Part shown: one piece after another, positions 47,482-61,700 of the stretch | Numbering within the stretch: the first letter of the stretch is position 1 | How the letters are laid out: each line of letters opens with the position of its first letter | Origin: Sympetrum striolatum | Taxonomy: Eukaryota > Arthropoda > Insecta > Odonata > Libellulidae | Assembly (NCBI GenBank): GCA_947579665.1 | Contig: CANPUZ010000074.1 | Span: 248,001 to 312,000, forward strand | Length of the DNA stretch: 64,000 bases | Direction of reading: 5' to 3' | Notes under the pieces: model-generated | Database searches by the model: none | What the model saw: the letters and a program-made list of their open reading frames with translations, nothing else | What the model was told of the DNA's origin: nothing | Program-made: the position numbers and the translations under genes

Positions 47482-49402
47482 AATTTTAGCGAAATTTTAA
47501 TTTTTTTCCTCTTTTTTTCCCTTAATTTCCTTATTTTATCGAGATTTGGCCGAAAAAAGCAAGTAAAACGAATAATTTTTGCGAAATTTTAATTTTTTTC
47601 CTCTTTTTTCCCCTTAATTTTCCTTATTTTATCGAGATTTGACTGAAAAAAGCAAGAAAAACGAATAATTTTTTCGAAATTTCAATTTCTATCCTCTTCT
47701 TTTCCCTTAATTTTCCTTATTTTATCGAGATTTTACCAAAAAAAGGAAGAAAAACGAATAATTTTAGCAAAATATCAATTTTTATCATCTTTCTTCCCTT
47801 GATTTTCCTTATTTTATCGAGATTTGACCGAAAAAGGCAAAAAAAACGAATAATTTTATCGAAATTTCAATTTTTATCATCTTTTGTCCCTTGATTTTTC
47901 TTATTTAATCGAGATTTGACCGAAAAAAGCAAGAAAAACGAATAATTTTAGCAAGATATCAATTTTTATCCTCTTTTTTTCCCTTAATTTTCCTTATTTT
48001 ATCGAGATTTGACCGAAAAAAGCAAGAAAAACGAGTAATTTTATCGAAATTTCAATTTTTATCATCTTTTTTCCCTTGATTTTCCTTATTTTATCGAGTT
48101 TTGACCGAAAAAAGCAAGAAAAACGAATAATTTTAGCGAAATATCAATTTTTATCCTCTTTTTTCCCTTAATTTTCCTTATTTTATCGATATTTGACCGA
48201 AAAAAGCAAGAAAAACGAATAACTTTAGCGAAATTTCAATTTTCTTCCTCTTTTTTTCCTTAATTTTCCTTATTTTATCGAGATTTGACCGAAAAAAGCA
48301 AGAAAAACGAATAATTTTTGCGAAATTTCAATTTTTTTCCTTTTTTTTCCCCTTAATTTTCCTTAGTTTATCGAGATTTGACCGAAAAAAGGAAGAAAAA
48401 CGAATAATTTTAGCGAAATTTCAATTTTTATCCTCTTTTTTTCCCTTAATTAATCGAGATTTAACCGAAAAAAGCAAGAAAACGAATAATTATAGCGAAA
48501 TTTTGATTTTTTTCTTCTTTTTTTCCCTTCATTTTCCTTATTTTATCGAGATTTGACCGAAAAAAGCAAGAAAAACGAATAATTTTAGCGAAATTTCAAT
48601 TTTTATCATCTTTTTTCCCTTGATATACCTTATTTTATCGAGATTTGACCGAAAAATGCAAGAAAAACGAATAATTTTTAACGAAATTTCAATTTTTATC
48701 ATCTTTTTTCCCTTGATTTTCCTTATTTTATCGAGATTTGACCGAAAAAAGCAAGAAAAACGAATAATTTTAGCGAAATATCAATTTTTATCCTCTTTTT
48801 TCCCTTAATTTTCCTTATTTTATCGAGATTTGACCGAAAAAAGCAAGAAAAACGAATAATTTTAGCGAAATTTCAATTTTTATCATCTTTTTTCCCTTGA
48901 TTTTCCTTATTTTATCGGGATTTGACCGAAAAAAGCAAGAAGAACGAATAATTTTAGCGAAATATCAATTTTTATCCTCTTTTTTCCCTTAATTCTCCTT
49001 ATTTTATCGAGATTTGACCGAAAAAAGCAAGAAAAACGAATAATTTTAGCGAAATATCAATTTTTATTTTTTTTTTTCCCTTAATTTTCCTTATTTTATC
49101 GAGATTTGACCGAAAAGAGCAAGAAAAACAAATAATTTCAGCGAAATTTCAATTTTTTTCCTCTTTTTTTCCCTTAATTTTCCTTATTTTATCGAGATTT
49201 GACCGAAAAAAGCAAGAAAAACGAATAATTTTAGCGAAATTTTAATTTTTTTCCTCTTTTTTTCCCTTAATTTTCCTTATTTTATCGAGATTTGGCCGAA
49301 AAAAGCAAGTAAAACGAATAATTTTTGCGAAATTTTAATTTTTTTCCTCTTTTTTCCCCTTAATTTTTTTAATATTTTATCGATATTTGACCGAAAAAAG
49401 CA
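47482..49402 (+). repeat. satA higher-order repeat H7, copy 2
   Basis: Copy of 42060-43980, near-identical, with small differences such as AACAAATAATTTCAGCG near 49128 in place of CGAATAATTTCAGCG. Because H6 copy 2 (44222-46110) lies between the two H7 copies, the duplications are interleaved rather than simply adjacent. Confidence 0.83.
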
Positions 49403-49499
49403 AGAAAAACGAATAATTTTATCGAAATTTCAATTTCTATCCTCTTCTTTTCCCTTAATTTTCCTTATTTTATCGAGATTTGACCAAAAAAAGGAAGAA

Positions 49500-52460
49500 A
49501 AACGAATAATTTTAGCGAAATTTCAATTTTTTTCCACTTTTTTTCCCTTAATTTTCCTTATTTTATCGAGATTTGACCGAAAAAAGCAAGAAAAACGAAT
49601 AATTTTAGCAAAATATCAATTTTTATCATCTTTCTTCCCTTGATTTTCCTTATTTTATCGAGATTTGACCGAAAAATGCAAGAAAAAACGAATAATTTTA
49701 TCGAAATTTCAATTTTTATCATCTTTTGTCCCTTGATTTTCCTTATTTTATCGAGATTTGACCGAAAAAAGCAAGAAAAACGAATAATTTTAGCAAAATA
49801 TCAATTTTTATCCTCTTTTTTCCCTTAATTTTCCTTATTTTATCGAGATTTGACCGAAAAAAGCAAGAAAAACGAATAATTTTATCGAAATTTCAATTTT
49901 TATCATCTTTTTTCCCTTGATTTTCCTTATTTTTATCGAGATTTGACCGAAAAAAGCAAGAAAAACGAATAATTTTAGCAAAATTTCAATTTTTTTCCTT
50001 TTTTTTTCCCTTAATTTTCCTTATTTTATCGAGATTTGACCGAAAATAGCAAGAAAAACGAATAATTTTATCGAAATTTCAATTTTTATCCCTTAATTTT
50101 CCTTATTTTATCGAGATTTGACCGAAAAAAAAAAGAAAAACGAATAATTTTAGCGAAATTTCAATTTTTTCCACTTTTTTTCCCTTAATTTTCCTTATTT
50201 TATCGAGATTTGACCGAGAGAAGCAAGAAAAACGAAAAATTTTAGCGAAATTTAAATTTTTTTCCTCTTTTTTTCCCTTAATTTTCCTTATTTTATCGAG
50301 ATTTGACCGAGAAAAGCAAGAAAAACGAATAATTTTAGCGAAATATCAATTTTTTACATCTTTTTTCACTTGATTTTCCTTATTTTATCGTGATTTGACC
50401 GAAAAAATCAAGAAAAACGAATAATTTTATCGAAATTTCAATTTTTATCATCCTTTTACCCTTGATTTTCCTTATATAATCGAGATTTGACCGCAAAAAG
50501 CAAGAAAAACAAATAATTTTAGCGAAATTTCAATTTTTTTCCTCTTTTTTTCCCTTAATTTTCCTTAGTTTATTGAGATTTGACCGAAAAAAGCAAGAAA
50601 AACGAATAATTTTAGCGAAATTTCAATTTTTATCCTCTTTTTTTCCCTTAATTAATCGAGATTTAACCGAAAAAAGCAAGAAAACGAATAATTATAGCGA
50701 AATTTCAATTTATATCTTCTTTTTTTCCCTTAATTTTCCTTATTTTATCGAGATTTGACCGAAAAAAGGAAAAAAAACGAATAATTTTAGCAAAATATCA
50801 ATTTTTATCATCTTTTTTCCCTTGATTTTCCTTATTTTATCGAGATTTGACCGAAAAAAGCAAGAAAAACGAATAATTTTATCGAAATTTCAATTTTTAT
50901 CATCTTTTTTCCCTTGATTATCCTTATTTTATCGAGATTTGACCGAAAAAAGCAAGAAAAACGAATAATTTTATCGAAATTTCAATTTCTATCCTCTTCT
51001 TTTCCCTTAATTTTCCTTATTTTATCGAGATTTGACCAAAAAAAGGAAGAAAAACGAATAATTTTAGCGAAATTTCAATTTTTTTCCACTTTTTTTCCCT
51101 TAATTTTCCTTATTTTATCGAGATTTGACCGAAAAAAGCAAGAAAAACGAATAATTTTAGCAAAATATCAATTTTTATCATCTTTCTTCCCTTGATTTTC
51201 CTTATTTTATCGAGATTTGACCGAAAAATGCAAGAAAAAACGAATAATTTTATCGAAATTTCAATTTTTATCATCTTTTGTCCCTTGATTTTCCTTATTT
51301 TATCGAGATTTGACCGAAAAAAGCAAGAAAAACGAATAATTTTAGCGAAATATCAATTTTTATCCTCTTTTTTCCCTTAATTTTCCTTATTTTATCGAGA
51401 TTTGACCGAAAAAAGCAAGAAAAACGAATAATTTTATCGAAATTTCAATTTTTATCATCTTTTTTCCCTTGATTTTCCTTATTTTTATCGAGATTTGACC
51501 GAAAAAAGCAAGAAAAACGAATAATTTTAGCAAAATTTCAATTTTTTTCCTTTTTTTTCCCTTAATTTTCCTTATTTTATCGAGATTTGACCGAAAATAG
51601 CAAGAAAAACGAATAATTTTATCGAAATTTCAATTTTTATCCCTTAATTTTCCTTATTTTATCGAGATTTGACCGAAAAAAAAAAGAAAAACGAATAATT
51701 TTAGCGAAATTTCAATTTTTTCCACTTTTTTTCCATTAATTTTCCTTATTTTATCGAGATTTGACCGAGAAAAGCAAGAAAAACGAATAATTTCAGCGAA
51801 ATTTAAATTTTTTTCCTCTTTTTTTCCCTTAATTTTCCTTATTTTATCGAGATTTGACCGAGAAAAGCAAGAAAAACGAATAATTTTAGCGAAATATCAA
51901 TTTTTTACATCTTTTTTCCCTTGATTTTCCTTATTTTATCGTGATTTGACCGAAAAAATCAAGAAAAACGAATAATTTTATCGAAATTTCAATTTTTATC
52001 ATCCTTTTACCCTTGATTTTCCTTATATAATCGAGATTTGACCGCAAAAAGCAAGAAAAACAAATAATTTTAGCGAAATTTCAATTTTTTTCCTCTTTTT
52101 TTCCCTTAATTTTCCTTAGTTTATTGAGATTTGACCGAAAAAAGCAAGAAAAACGAATAATTTTAGCGAAATTTCAATTTTTATCCTCTTTTTTTCCCTT
52201 AATTAATCGAGATTTAACCGAAAAAAGCAAGAAAACGAATAATTATAGCGAAATTTCAATTTATATCTTCTTTTTTTCCCTTAATTTTCCTTATTTTATC
52301 GAGATTTGACCGAAAAAAGGAAAAAAAAACGAATAATTTTAGCAAAATATCAATTTTTATCATCTTTTTTCCCTTGATTTTCCTTATTTTATCGAGATTT
52401 GACCGAAAAAAGCAAGAAAAACGAATAATTTTATCGAAATTTCAATTTTTATCATCTTTT
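49500..52460 (+). repeat. satA tandem higher-order repeat H8 (about 1551 bp, two copies)
   Basis: Equivalent points are 49640/51192 and 50573/52124, offset 1551-1552, so two near-adjacent copies meet near 51.05 kb. Shared marks are TTATTTTTATCGAG, TTTTTATCCCTTAATTTTCC (a monomer lacking the CTC-T run), TTGACCGAGAAAAGC, TTTTTTACATC, ATCGTGATTTGACC, TTATATAATCGAG with TTGACCGCAAAAAGC, TTTATTGAG and a short CCCTTAATTAATCG monomer. Confidence 0.83.
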
Positions 52461-52465
52461 TTCCC

Positions 52466-54560
52466 TTGATTTTCCTTATTTTATCGAGATTTGACCGAAA
52501 AAAGCAAGAAAAACGAATAATTTTAGCGAAATATCAATTTTCATCCTCTTTTTTTCCCTTAATTTTCCTTATTTTATCGAGATTTGACCACAAAAAGGAA
52601 GAAAAACGATTAATTTTAGCGAAATTTCAATTTTTTTCCACTTTTTTTCCCTTAATTTTCCTTATTTTATCGAGATTTGACCGAAAAAAGCAAGAAAAAC
52701 GAATAATTTTAGCAAAATATCAATTTTTATCATCTTTTTTCACTTCATTTTCCTTATTTTATCGAGATTTGACCAAAAAAAGCAAGAAAAACAAATAATT
52801 TTATCGAAATTTCAATTTTTATCATCTTTTTTCCCTTGATTTTCCTTATTTTATCGAGATTTGACCGAAAAAAGCAAGAAAAACGAATAAATTTATCGAA
52901 ATTTCAATTTTTATCATCTTTTTTACCTTGATATTCCTTATTTTATCGAGATTTGACCGAAAAAAGCAAGAAAAACGAATAATTTTAGCGAAATTTCAAT
53001 TTTTTTCCTCTTTTTTTCCCTTAATTTTCCTTATTTTATCGAGATTTGGCCGAAAAAAGCAAGTAAAACGAATAATTTTAGCGAAATTTCAATTTTTTTC
53101 CTCATTTTTTCCCTTTATTTTCCTTATTTTGTCGAGATTTGACCGAAAAAAGCAAGAAAAACGAATAATTTTAACGAAATTTCAATTTTTATCCCTTAAT
53201 TTTCCTTATTTTATCGAGATTTGACTGAAAAAAGCAAGAAAAACGAATAATTTTAGCGAAATTTCAATTTTTTTCCACTTTTTTTCCCTTAATTTTCCTT
53301 ATTTTATCGAGATTTGACCGAAAAAAGCAAGAAAAACGAATAATTTCAGCGAAATTTAAATTTTTTTCCTCTTTTTTTCCCTTAATTTTCCTTATTTTAT
53401 CGTGATTTGACCGAAAAAATCAAGAAAAACGAATAATTTTATCGAAATTTCAATTTTTATCATCTTTTTTCCCTTGATTTTCCTTATATAATCGAGATTT
53501 GACCGCAAAAAGCAAGAAAAACGAATAATTTTAGCGAAATTTCAATTTCTATACTCTTCTTTTTCCTTAATTTTCCTTATTTTATCGAGATTTGACCAAA
53601 AAAAGGAAGAAAAACGAATAATTTTAGCAAAATTTCAATTTCTTTCCACTTTTTTCCCTTAATTTTCCTTATTTTATCGAGATTTGACCGAAAAAAGCAA
53701 GAAAAACGAATAATTTTAGCGAAATTTTAATTTTTTTCCTCTTTTTTTCCCTTAATTTTCCTTATTTTATCGAGATTTGGCCGAAAAAAGCAAGTAAAAC
53801 GAATAATTTTTGCGAAATTTTAATTTTTTTCCTCTTTTTTCCCCTTAATTTTTTTATATTTTATCGAGATTTGACCGAAAAAAGCAAGAAAAACGAATAA
53901 TTTTATCGAAATTTCAATTTCTATCCTCTTCTTTTCCCATAATTTTCCTTATTTTATCGAGATTTGACCAAAAAAAGGAAGAAAAACGAATAATTTTAGC
54001 GAAATTTGAATTTTTTTCCAATTTTTTTCCCTTAATTTTCCTTATTTTATCGAGATTTGACCGAAAAAAGCAAGAAAAACGAATAATTTTAGCAAAATAT
54101 CAATTTTTATCATCTTTCTTCCCTTGATTTTCCTTATTTTATCGAGATTTGACCGAAAAATGCAAGAAAAAACGAATAATTTTATCGAAATTTCAATTTT
54201 TATCATCTTTTGTCCCTTGATTTTCCTTATTTTATCGAGATTTGACCGAAAAAAGCAAGAAAAACGAATAATTTTAGTGAAATATCAATTTTTATCCTCT
54301 TTTTTCCCTTAATTTTCCTTATTTTATCGAGATTTGACCGAAAAAAGCAAGAAAAACGAATAATTTTATCGAAATTTCAATTTTTATCATCTTTTTTCCC
54401 TTGATTTTCCTTATTTTTATCGAGATTCGACCGAAAAAAGCAAGAAAAACGAATAATTTTAGCAAAATTTCAATTTTTTTCCTCTTTTTTTCCCTTAATT
54501 TTCCTTATTTTATCGAGATTTGGCCGAAAAAAGCAAGTAAAACGAATAATTTTAGCGAAA
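52466..54560 (+). repeat. satA higher-order repeat H9, copy 1
   Basis: Recurs from 56688 at offsets of 4222-4224. Shared rare variants are TTGACCACAAAAAGG with CGATTAATTTT, TTTCACTTCATTTTCC, TTATTTTGTCGAG, CTATACTCTTC and AAATTTGAATTTTTTTCC. Confidence 0.83.
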
Positions 54561-56687
54561 TTTCAATTTTTTTCCCTTAATTTTCCTTATTTTATCGAGA
54601 TTTGACCGAAAAAAGCAAGAAAAACAAATAATTTTAGCGAAATTTCAATTTTTTTCCTCTTTTTTTCCCTTAATTTTCCTTAGTTTATTGAGATTTGACC
54701 GAAAAAAGCAAGAAAAACGAATAATTTTAGCGAAATTTCAATTTTTATCCTCTTTTTTTCCCTTAATTTTCCTTATTTTATCGTGATTTGACCGAAAAAA
54801 TCAAGAAAAACGAATAATTTTATCGAAATTTCAATTTTTATCATCTTTTTTCCCCTTATTTTCCTTATATAATCGAGATTTGACCGCAAAAAGCAAGAAA
54901 AACGAATAATTTTAGTGAAATTTCAATTTCTATACTCTTCTTTTTCCTTAATTTTCCTTATTTTATCGAGATTTGACCAAAAAAAGGAAGAAAAACGAAT
55001 AAGTTTAGCGAAATTTCAATTTTTTTCCACTTTTTTTCCCTTAATTTTCCTTATTTTATCGAGATTTGACCAAAAAAAGGAAGAAAAACGAATAATTTTA
55101 GCGAAATTTCAATTTTTTTCCACTTTTTTTCCCTTAATTTTCCTTATTTTATCGAGATTTGACCGAAAAAAGCAAGAAAAACGAATAATTTTAGCGAAAT
55201 TTTAATTTTTTTCCTCTTTTTTTCCCTTAATTTTCCTTATTTTATCGAGATTTGGCCGAAAAAAGCAAGTAAAACGAATAATTTTTGCGAAATTTTAATT
55301 TTTTTCCTCTTTTTTCCCCTTAATTTTTTTATATTTTATCGAGATTTGACCGAAAAAAGCAAGAAAAACGAATAATTTTATCGAAATTTCAATTTCTATC
55401 CTCTTCTTTTCCCTTAATTTTCCTTATTTTATCGAGATTTGACCAAAAAAAGGAAGAAAAACGAATAATTTTAGCGAAATTTCAATTTTTTTCCACTTTT
55501 TTTCCCTTAATTTTCCTTATTTTATCGAGATTTGACCGAAAAAAGCAAGAAAAACGAATAATTTTAGCAAAATATCAATTTTTATCATCTTTCTTCCCTT
55601 GATTTTCCTTATTTTATCGAGATTTGACCGAAAAATGCAAGAAAAAAGGAATAATTTTATCGAAATTTCAATTTTTATCATCTTTTGTCCCTTAATTTTC
55701 CTTATTTTATCGAGATTTGACCGAAAAAAGCAAGAAAAACGAATAATTTTATTGAAATTTCAATTTTTATCATCTTTTTTCCCTTGATTTTCCTTATTTT
55801 TATCGAGATTTGACCGAAAAAAGCAAGAAAAACGAATAATTTTAGCAAAATTTCAATTTTTTTCCTCTTTTTTTCCCTTAATTTTCCTTATTTTATCGAG
55901 ATTTGACCGAAAATAGCAAGAAAAACGAATAATTTTATCGAAATTTCAATTTTTATCCCTTAATTTTCCTTATTTTATCGAGATTTGACCGAAAAAAAAA
56001 GAAAAACGAATAATTTTAGCGAAATTTAAATTTTTTCCACTTTTTTTCCCTTAATTTTCCTTATTTTATCGAGATTTGACCGAAAAAAGCAAGAAAAACG
56101 AATAATTTTAGCGAAATATCAATTTTTTACATCTTTTTTCCCTTGATTTTCCTTATTTTATCGTGATTTGACCGAAAAAATCAAGAAAAACGAATAATTT
56201 TATCGAAATTTCAATTTTTATCATCTTTTTTCCCTTGATTTTCCTTATATAATCGAGATTTGACCGCAAAAAGCAAGAAAAACAAATAATTTTAGCGAAA
56301 TTTCAATTTTTTTCCTCTTTTTTTCCCTTAATTTTCCTTAGTTTTTTGAGATTTGACCGAAAAAAGCAAGAAAAACGAATAATTTTAGCGAAATTTCAAT
56401 TTTTATCCTCTTTTTTTCCCTTAATTAATCGAGATTTAACCGAAAAAAGCAAGAAAACGAATAATTATAGCGAAATTTCAATTTATTTCTTCTTTTTTTC
56501 CCTCAATTTTCCTTATTTTATCGAAATTTAACCGAAAAAAAGGAAGAAAAACGAATAATTTTAGCGAAATATCAATTTTTATCATCTTTTTTCCCTTGAT
56601 TTTCCTTATTTTATCGAGATTTGACCGAAAAAAGCAAGAAAAACGAATAATTTTATCGAAATTTCAATTTTTATCATCTTTTTTCCC

Positions 56688-58785
56688 TTGATTTTCCTTA
56701 TTTTATCGAGATTTGACCGAAAAAAGCAAGAAAAACGAATAATTTTAGCGAAATATCAATTTTCATCCTCTTTTTTTCCCTTAATTTTCCTTATTTTATC
56801 GAGATTTGACCACAAAAAGGAAGAAAAACGATTAATTTTAGCGAAATTTCAATTTTTTTCCACTTTTTTTCCCTTAATTTTCCTTATTTTATCGAGATTT
56901 GACCGAAAAAAGCAAGAAAAACGAATAATTTTAGCAAAATATCAATTTTTATCATCTTTTTTCACTTCATTTTCCTTATTTTATCGAGATTTGACCAAAA
57001 AAAGCAAGAAAAAGAAATAATTTTATCGAAATTTCAATTTTTATCATCTTTTTTCCCTTGATTTTCCTTATTTTATCGAGATTTGACCGAAAAAAAGCAA
57101 GAAAAACGAATAAATTTATCGAAATTTCAATTTTTATCATCTTTTTTACCTTGATATTCCTTATTTTATCGAGATTTGACCGAAAAAAGCAAGAAAAACG
57201 AATAATTTTAGCGAAATTTCAATTTTTTTCCTCTTTTTTTCCCTTAATTTTCCTTATTTTATCGAGATTTGGCCGAAAAAAGCAAGTAAAACGAATAATT
57301 TTAGCGAAATTTCAATTTTTTTCCTCATTTTTTCCCTTTATTTTCCTTATTTTGTCGAGATTTGACCGAAAAAAGCAAGAAAAACGAATAATTTTATCGA
57401 AATTTCAATTTTTATCCCTTAATTTTCCTTATTTTATCGAGATTTGACTGAAAAAAGCAAGAAAAACGAATAATTTTAGCGAAATTTCAATTTTTTTCCA
57501 CTTTTTTTCCCTTAATTTTCCTTATTTTATCGAGATTTGACCGAAAAAAGCAAGAAAAACGAATAATTTTAGCGAAATTTAAATTTTTTTCCTCTTTTTT
57601 TCCCTTAATTTTCCTTATTTTATCGTGATTTGACCGAAAAAATCAAGAAAAACGAATAATTTTTTCGAAATTTCAATTTTTATCATCTTTTTTCCCTTGA
57701 TTTTCCTTATATAATCGAGATTTGACCGCAAAAAGCAAGAAAAACGAATAATTTTAGCGAAATTTCAATTTCTATACTCTTCTTTTTCCTTAATTTTCCT
57801 TATTTTATCGAGATTTGACCAAAAAAAGGAAGAAAAACGAATAATTTTAGCGAAATTTCAATTTTTTTCCACTTTTTTTCCCTTAATTTTCCTTATTTTA
57901 TCGAGATTTGACCGAAAAAAGCAAGAAAAACGAATAATTTTAGCGAAATTTTAATTTTTTTCCTCTTTTTTTCCCTTAATTTTCCTTATTTTATCGAGAT
58001 TTGGCCGAAAAAAGCAAGTAAAACGAATAATTTTTGCGAAATTTTAATTTTTTTCCTCTTTTTTCCCCTTAATTTTTTTATATTTTATCGAGATTTGACC
58101 GAAAAAAGCAAGAAAAACGAATAATTTTATCGAAATTTTATTTTCTATCCTCTTCTTTTCCCATAATTTTCCTTATTTTATCGAGATTTGACCAAAAAAA
58201 GGAAGAAAAACGAATAATTTTAGCGAAATTTGAATTTTTTTCCACTTTTTTTCCCTTAATTTTCCTTATTTTATCGAGATTTGACCGAAAAAAGCAAGAA
58301 AAACGAATAATTTTAGCAAAATATCAATTTTTATCATCTTTCTTCCCTTGATTTTCCTTATTTTATCGAGATTTGACCGAAAAATGCAAGAAAAAACGAA
58401 TAATTTTATCGAAATTTCAATTTTTATCATCTTTTGTCCCTTGATTTTCCTTATTTTATCGAGATTTGACCGAAAAAAGCAAGAAAAACGAATAATTTTA
58501 GTGAAATATCAATTTTTATCCTCTTTTTTTCCCTTAATTTTCCTTATTTTATCGAGATTTGACCGAAAAAAGCAAGAAAAACGAATAATTTTATCGAAAT
58601 TTCAATTTTTATCATCTTTTTTCCCTTGATTTTCCTTATTTTTATCGAGATTTGACCGAAAAAAGCAAGAAAAACGAATAATTTTAGCAAAATTTCAATT
58701 TTTTTCCTCATTTTTTCCCTTAATTTTCCTTATTTTATCGAGATTTGGCCGAGAAAAGCAAGTAAAACGAATAATTTTAGCGAAA
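56688..58785 (+). repeat. satA higher-order repeat H9, copy 2
   Basis: Copy of 52466-54560 with the same rare monomers in order. Differences include GAAAAAGAAATAA near 57012 and one extra A in the GACCGAAAAAAAGC monomer near 57090. The segment between the copies (54.6-56.7 kb) is a rearranged set of H8-like monomers. Confidence 0.83.
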
Positions 58786-61700
58786 TTTCAATTTTTTTCC
58801 TCATTTTTTCCCTTTATTTTCCTTATTTTATCGAGATTTGACCGAAAAAAGCAAGAAAAAACGAATAATTTTATCGAAATTTCAATTTTTATCCCTTAAT
58901 TTTCCTTATTTTATCGAGATTTGACCGAAAAAAGCAAGAAAAACGAATAATTTTAGCGAAATTTCAATTTTTTCCACTTTTTTTCCCTTAATTTTCCTTA
59001 TTTTATCGAGATTTGACCGAAAAAAGCAAGAAAAACGAATAATTTCTTGCGAAATTTAAATTTTTTTCCTCTTTTTTTCCCTTAATTTTCCTTATTTTAT
59101 CGAGATTTGACCGAAAAAAGCAAGAAAAACGAATAATTTTAGCGAAATATCAATTTTTTACATCTTTTTTCCCTTGATTTTCCTTATTTTATCGTGATGT
59201 GACCGAAAAAATCAAGAAAAACGAATAATTTTATCGAAATTTCAATTTTTATCATCTTTTTTCCCTTGATTTTCCTTATATAATCGAGATTTGACCGCAA
59301 AAAGCAAGAAAAACAAATAATTTTAGCGAAATTTCAATTTTTTTCCTCTTTTTTTCCCTTAATTTTCCTTAGTTTATTGAGATTTGACCGAAAAAGGCAA
59401 GAAAAACGAATAATTTTAGCGAAATTTCAATTTTTATCCTCTTTTTTTCCCTTAATTTTCCTTATTTTGTCATGATTTGACCGAAAAAATCAAGAAAAAC
59501 GAATAATTTTATCGAAATTTCAATTTTTATCATCTTTTTTCCCCTTATTTTCCTTATATAATCGAGATTTGACCGCAAAAAGCAAGAAAAACGAATAATT
59601 TTAGCGAAATTTCAATTTCTATACTCTTCTTTTTCCTTAATTTTCCTTATTTTATCGAGAGTTTTCACCGAAAAAAGCAAGAAAAACGAATAATTTTAGC
59701 GAAATTTTAATTTTTTTCCTCTTTTTTTCCCTTAATTTTCCTTATTTTATCGAGATTTGGCCGAAAAAAGCAAGTAAAACGAATAATTTTTGCGAAATTT
59801 TAATTTTTTTCCTCTTTTTTCCCCTTAATTTTCTTATATTTTATCGAGATTTGACCGAAAAAAGCAAGAAAAACGAATAATTTTATCGAAAATTCAATTT
59901 TTTTCCTCTTCTTTTCCCTTAATTTTCCTTATTTTATCGAGATTTGACCAAAAAAAGGAAGAAAAACGAATAATTTTAGCGAAATTTCAATTTTTTTCCA
60001 CTTTTTTTCCCTTAATTTTCCTTATTTTATCGAGATTTGACCGAAAAAAGCAAGAAAAACGAATAATTTTAGCAAAATATCAATTTTTATCATCTTTCTT
60101 CCCTTGATTTTCCTTATTTTATCGAGATTTGACCGAAAAATGCAAGAAAAAACGAATAATTTTATCGAAATTTCAATTTTTATCATCTTTTGTCCCTTGA
60201 TTTTCCTTATTTTATCGAGATTTGACCGAAAAAAGCAAGAAAAACAAATAATTTTAGCGAAATATCAATTTTTATCCTCTTTTTTCCCTTAATTTTCCTT
60301 ATTTTATCGAGATTTGACCGAAAAAAGCAAGAAAAACGAATAATTTTATCGAAATTTCAATTTTTATCATCTTTTTTCCCTTGATTTTCCTTATTTTAAT
60401 CGAGATTTGACCGAAAAAAGCAAGAAAAACGAATAATTTTAGCAAAATTTCAATTTTTTTCCTCTTTTTTTCCCTTAATTTTCCTTATTTTATCGAGATT
60501 TGGCCGAAATAAGCAAGTAAAACGAATAATTTTAGCGAAATTTCAATTTTTATCCCTTAATTTTCCTTATTTTATCGAGATTTGACCGAAAAAAGCAAGA
60601 AAAACGAATAATTTTAGCAAAATTTCAATTTTTTCCACTTTTTTTCCCTTAATTTTCCTTATTTTATCGAGATTTGACCGAAAAAAGCAAGAAAAACGAA
60701 TAATTTTAGCGAAATTTAAATTTTTTTTCCTCTTTTTTCCGTTAATTTTCCTTATTTTATCGAGATTTGACCGAAAAAAGCAAGAAAAACGAATAATTTT
60801 AGCGAAATATCATTTTTTTACATCTTTTTTCCCTTGATTTTCCTTATTTTATCGTGATTTGACCGAAAAAATCAAGAAAAACGAATAATTTTATCGAAAT
60901 TTCAATTTTTATCATCTTTTTTCCCTTGATTTTCCTTATATAATCGAGATTTGACCGCAAAAAGCAAGAAAAACAAATAATTTTAGCGAAATTTCAATTT
61001 TTTTTCTCATTTTTTCCCTTTATTTTCCTTATTTTATCGAGATTTGACCGAAAAAAGCAAGAAAAACGAATAATTTTATCGAAATTTCAATTTTTATCCC
61101 TTATTTTTCCTTATTTTATCGAGATTTGACCGAAAAAAGCAAGAAAAACGAATAATTTTATCGAAATTTCAATTTTTATCCCTTAATATTCCTTATTTTA
61201 TCGAGATTTGACTGAAAAAAGCAAGAAAAACGAATAATTTTAGCGTAATTTCAATTTTTTTCCACTTTTTTTCCCTTAATTTTCCTTATTTTATCGAGAT
61301 TTGACCGAAAAAAAGCAAGAAAAACGAATAATTTTAGCGAAATTTAAATTTTTTTCCTCTTTTTTTCCCTTAATTTTCCTTATTTTATCGTGATTTGACC
61401 GAAAAAATCAAGAAAAACGAATAATTTTATCGAAATTTCAATTTTTATCATCTTTTTTCCCTTGATTTTCCTTATATAATCGAGATTTGACCGCAAAAAG
61501 CAAGAAAAACGAATAATTTTAGCGAAATTTCAATTTTTTTCCTCTTTTTTTCCCTTAATTTTCCTTAGTTTATTGAGATTTGACCGAAAAAAGCAAGAAA
61601 AACGAATAATTTTAGCGAAATTCAATTTTTATCCTCTTTTTTTCCCTTAATTAATCGAGATTTAACCGAAAAAAGCAAGAAAACGAATAATTATAGCGAA

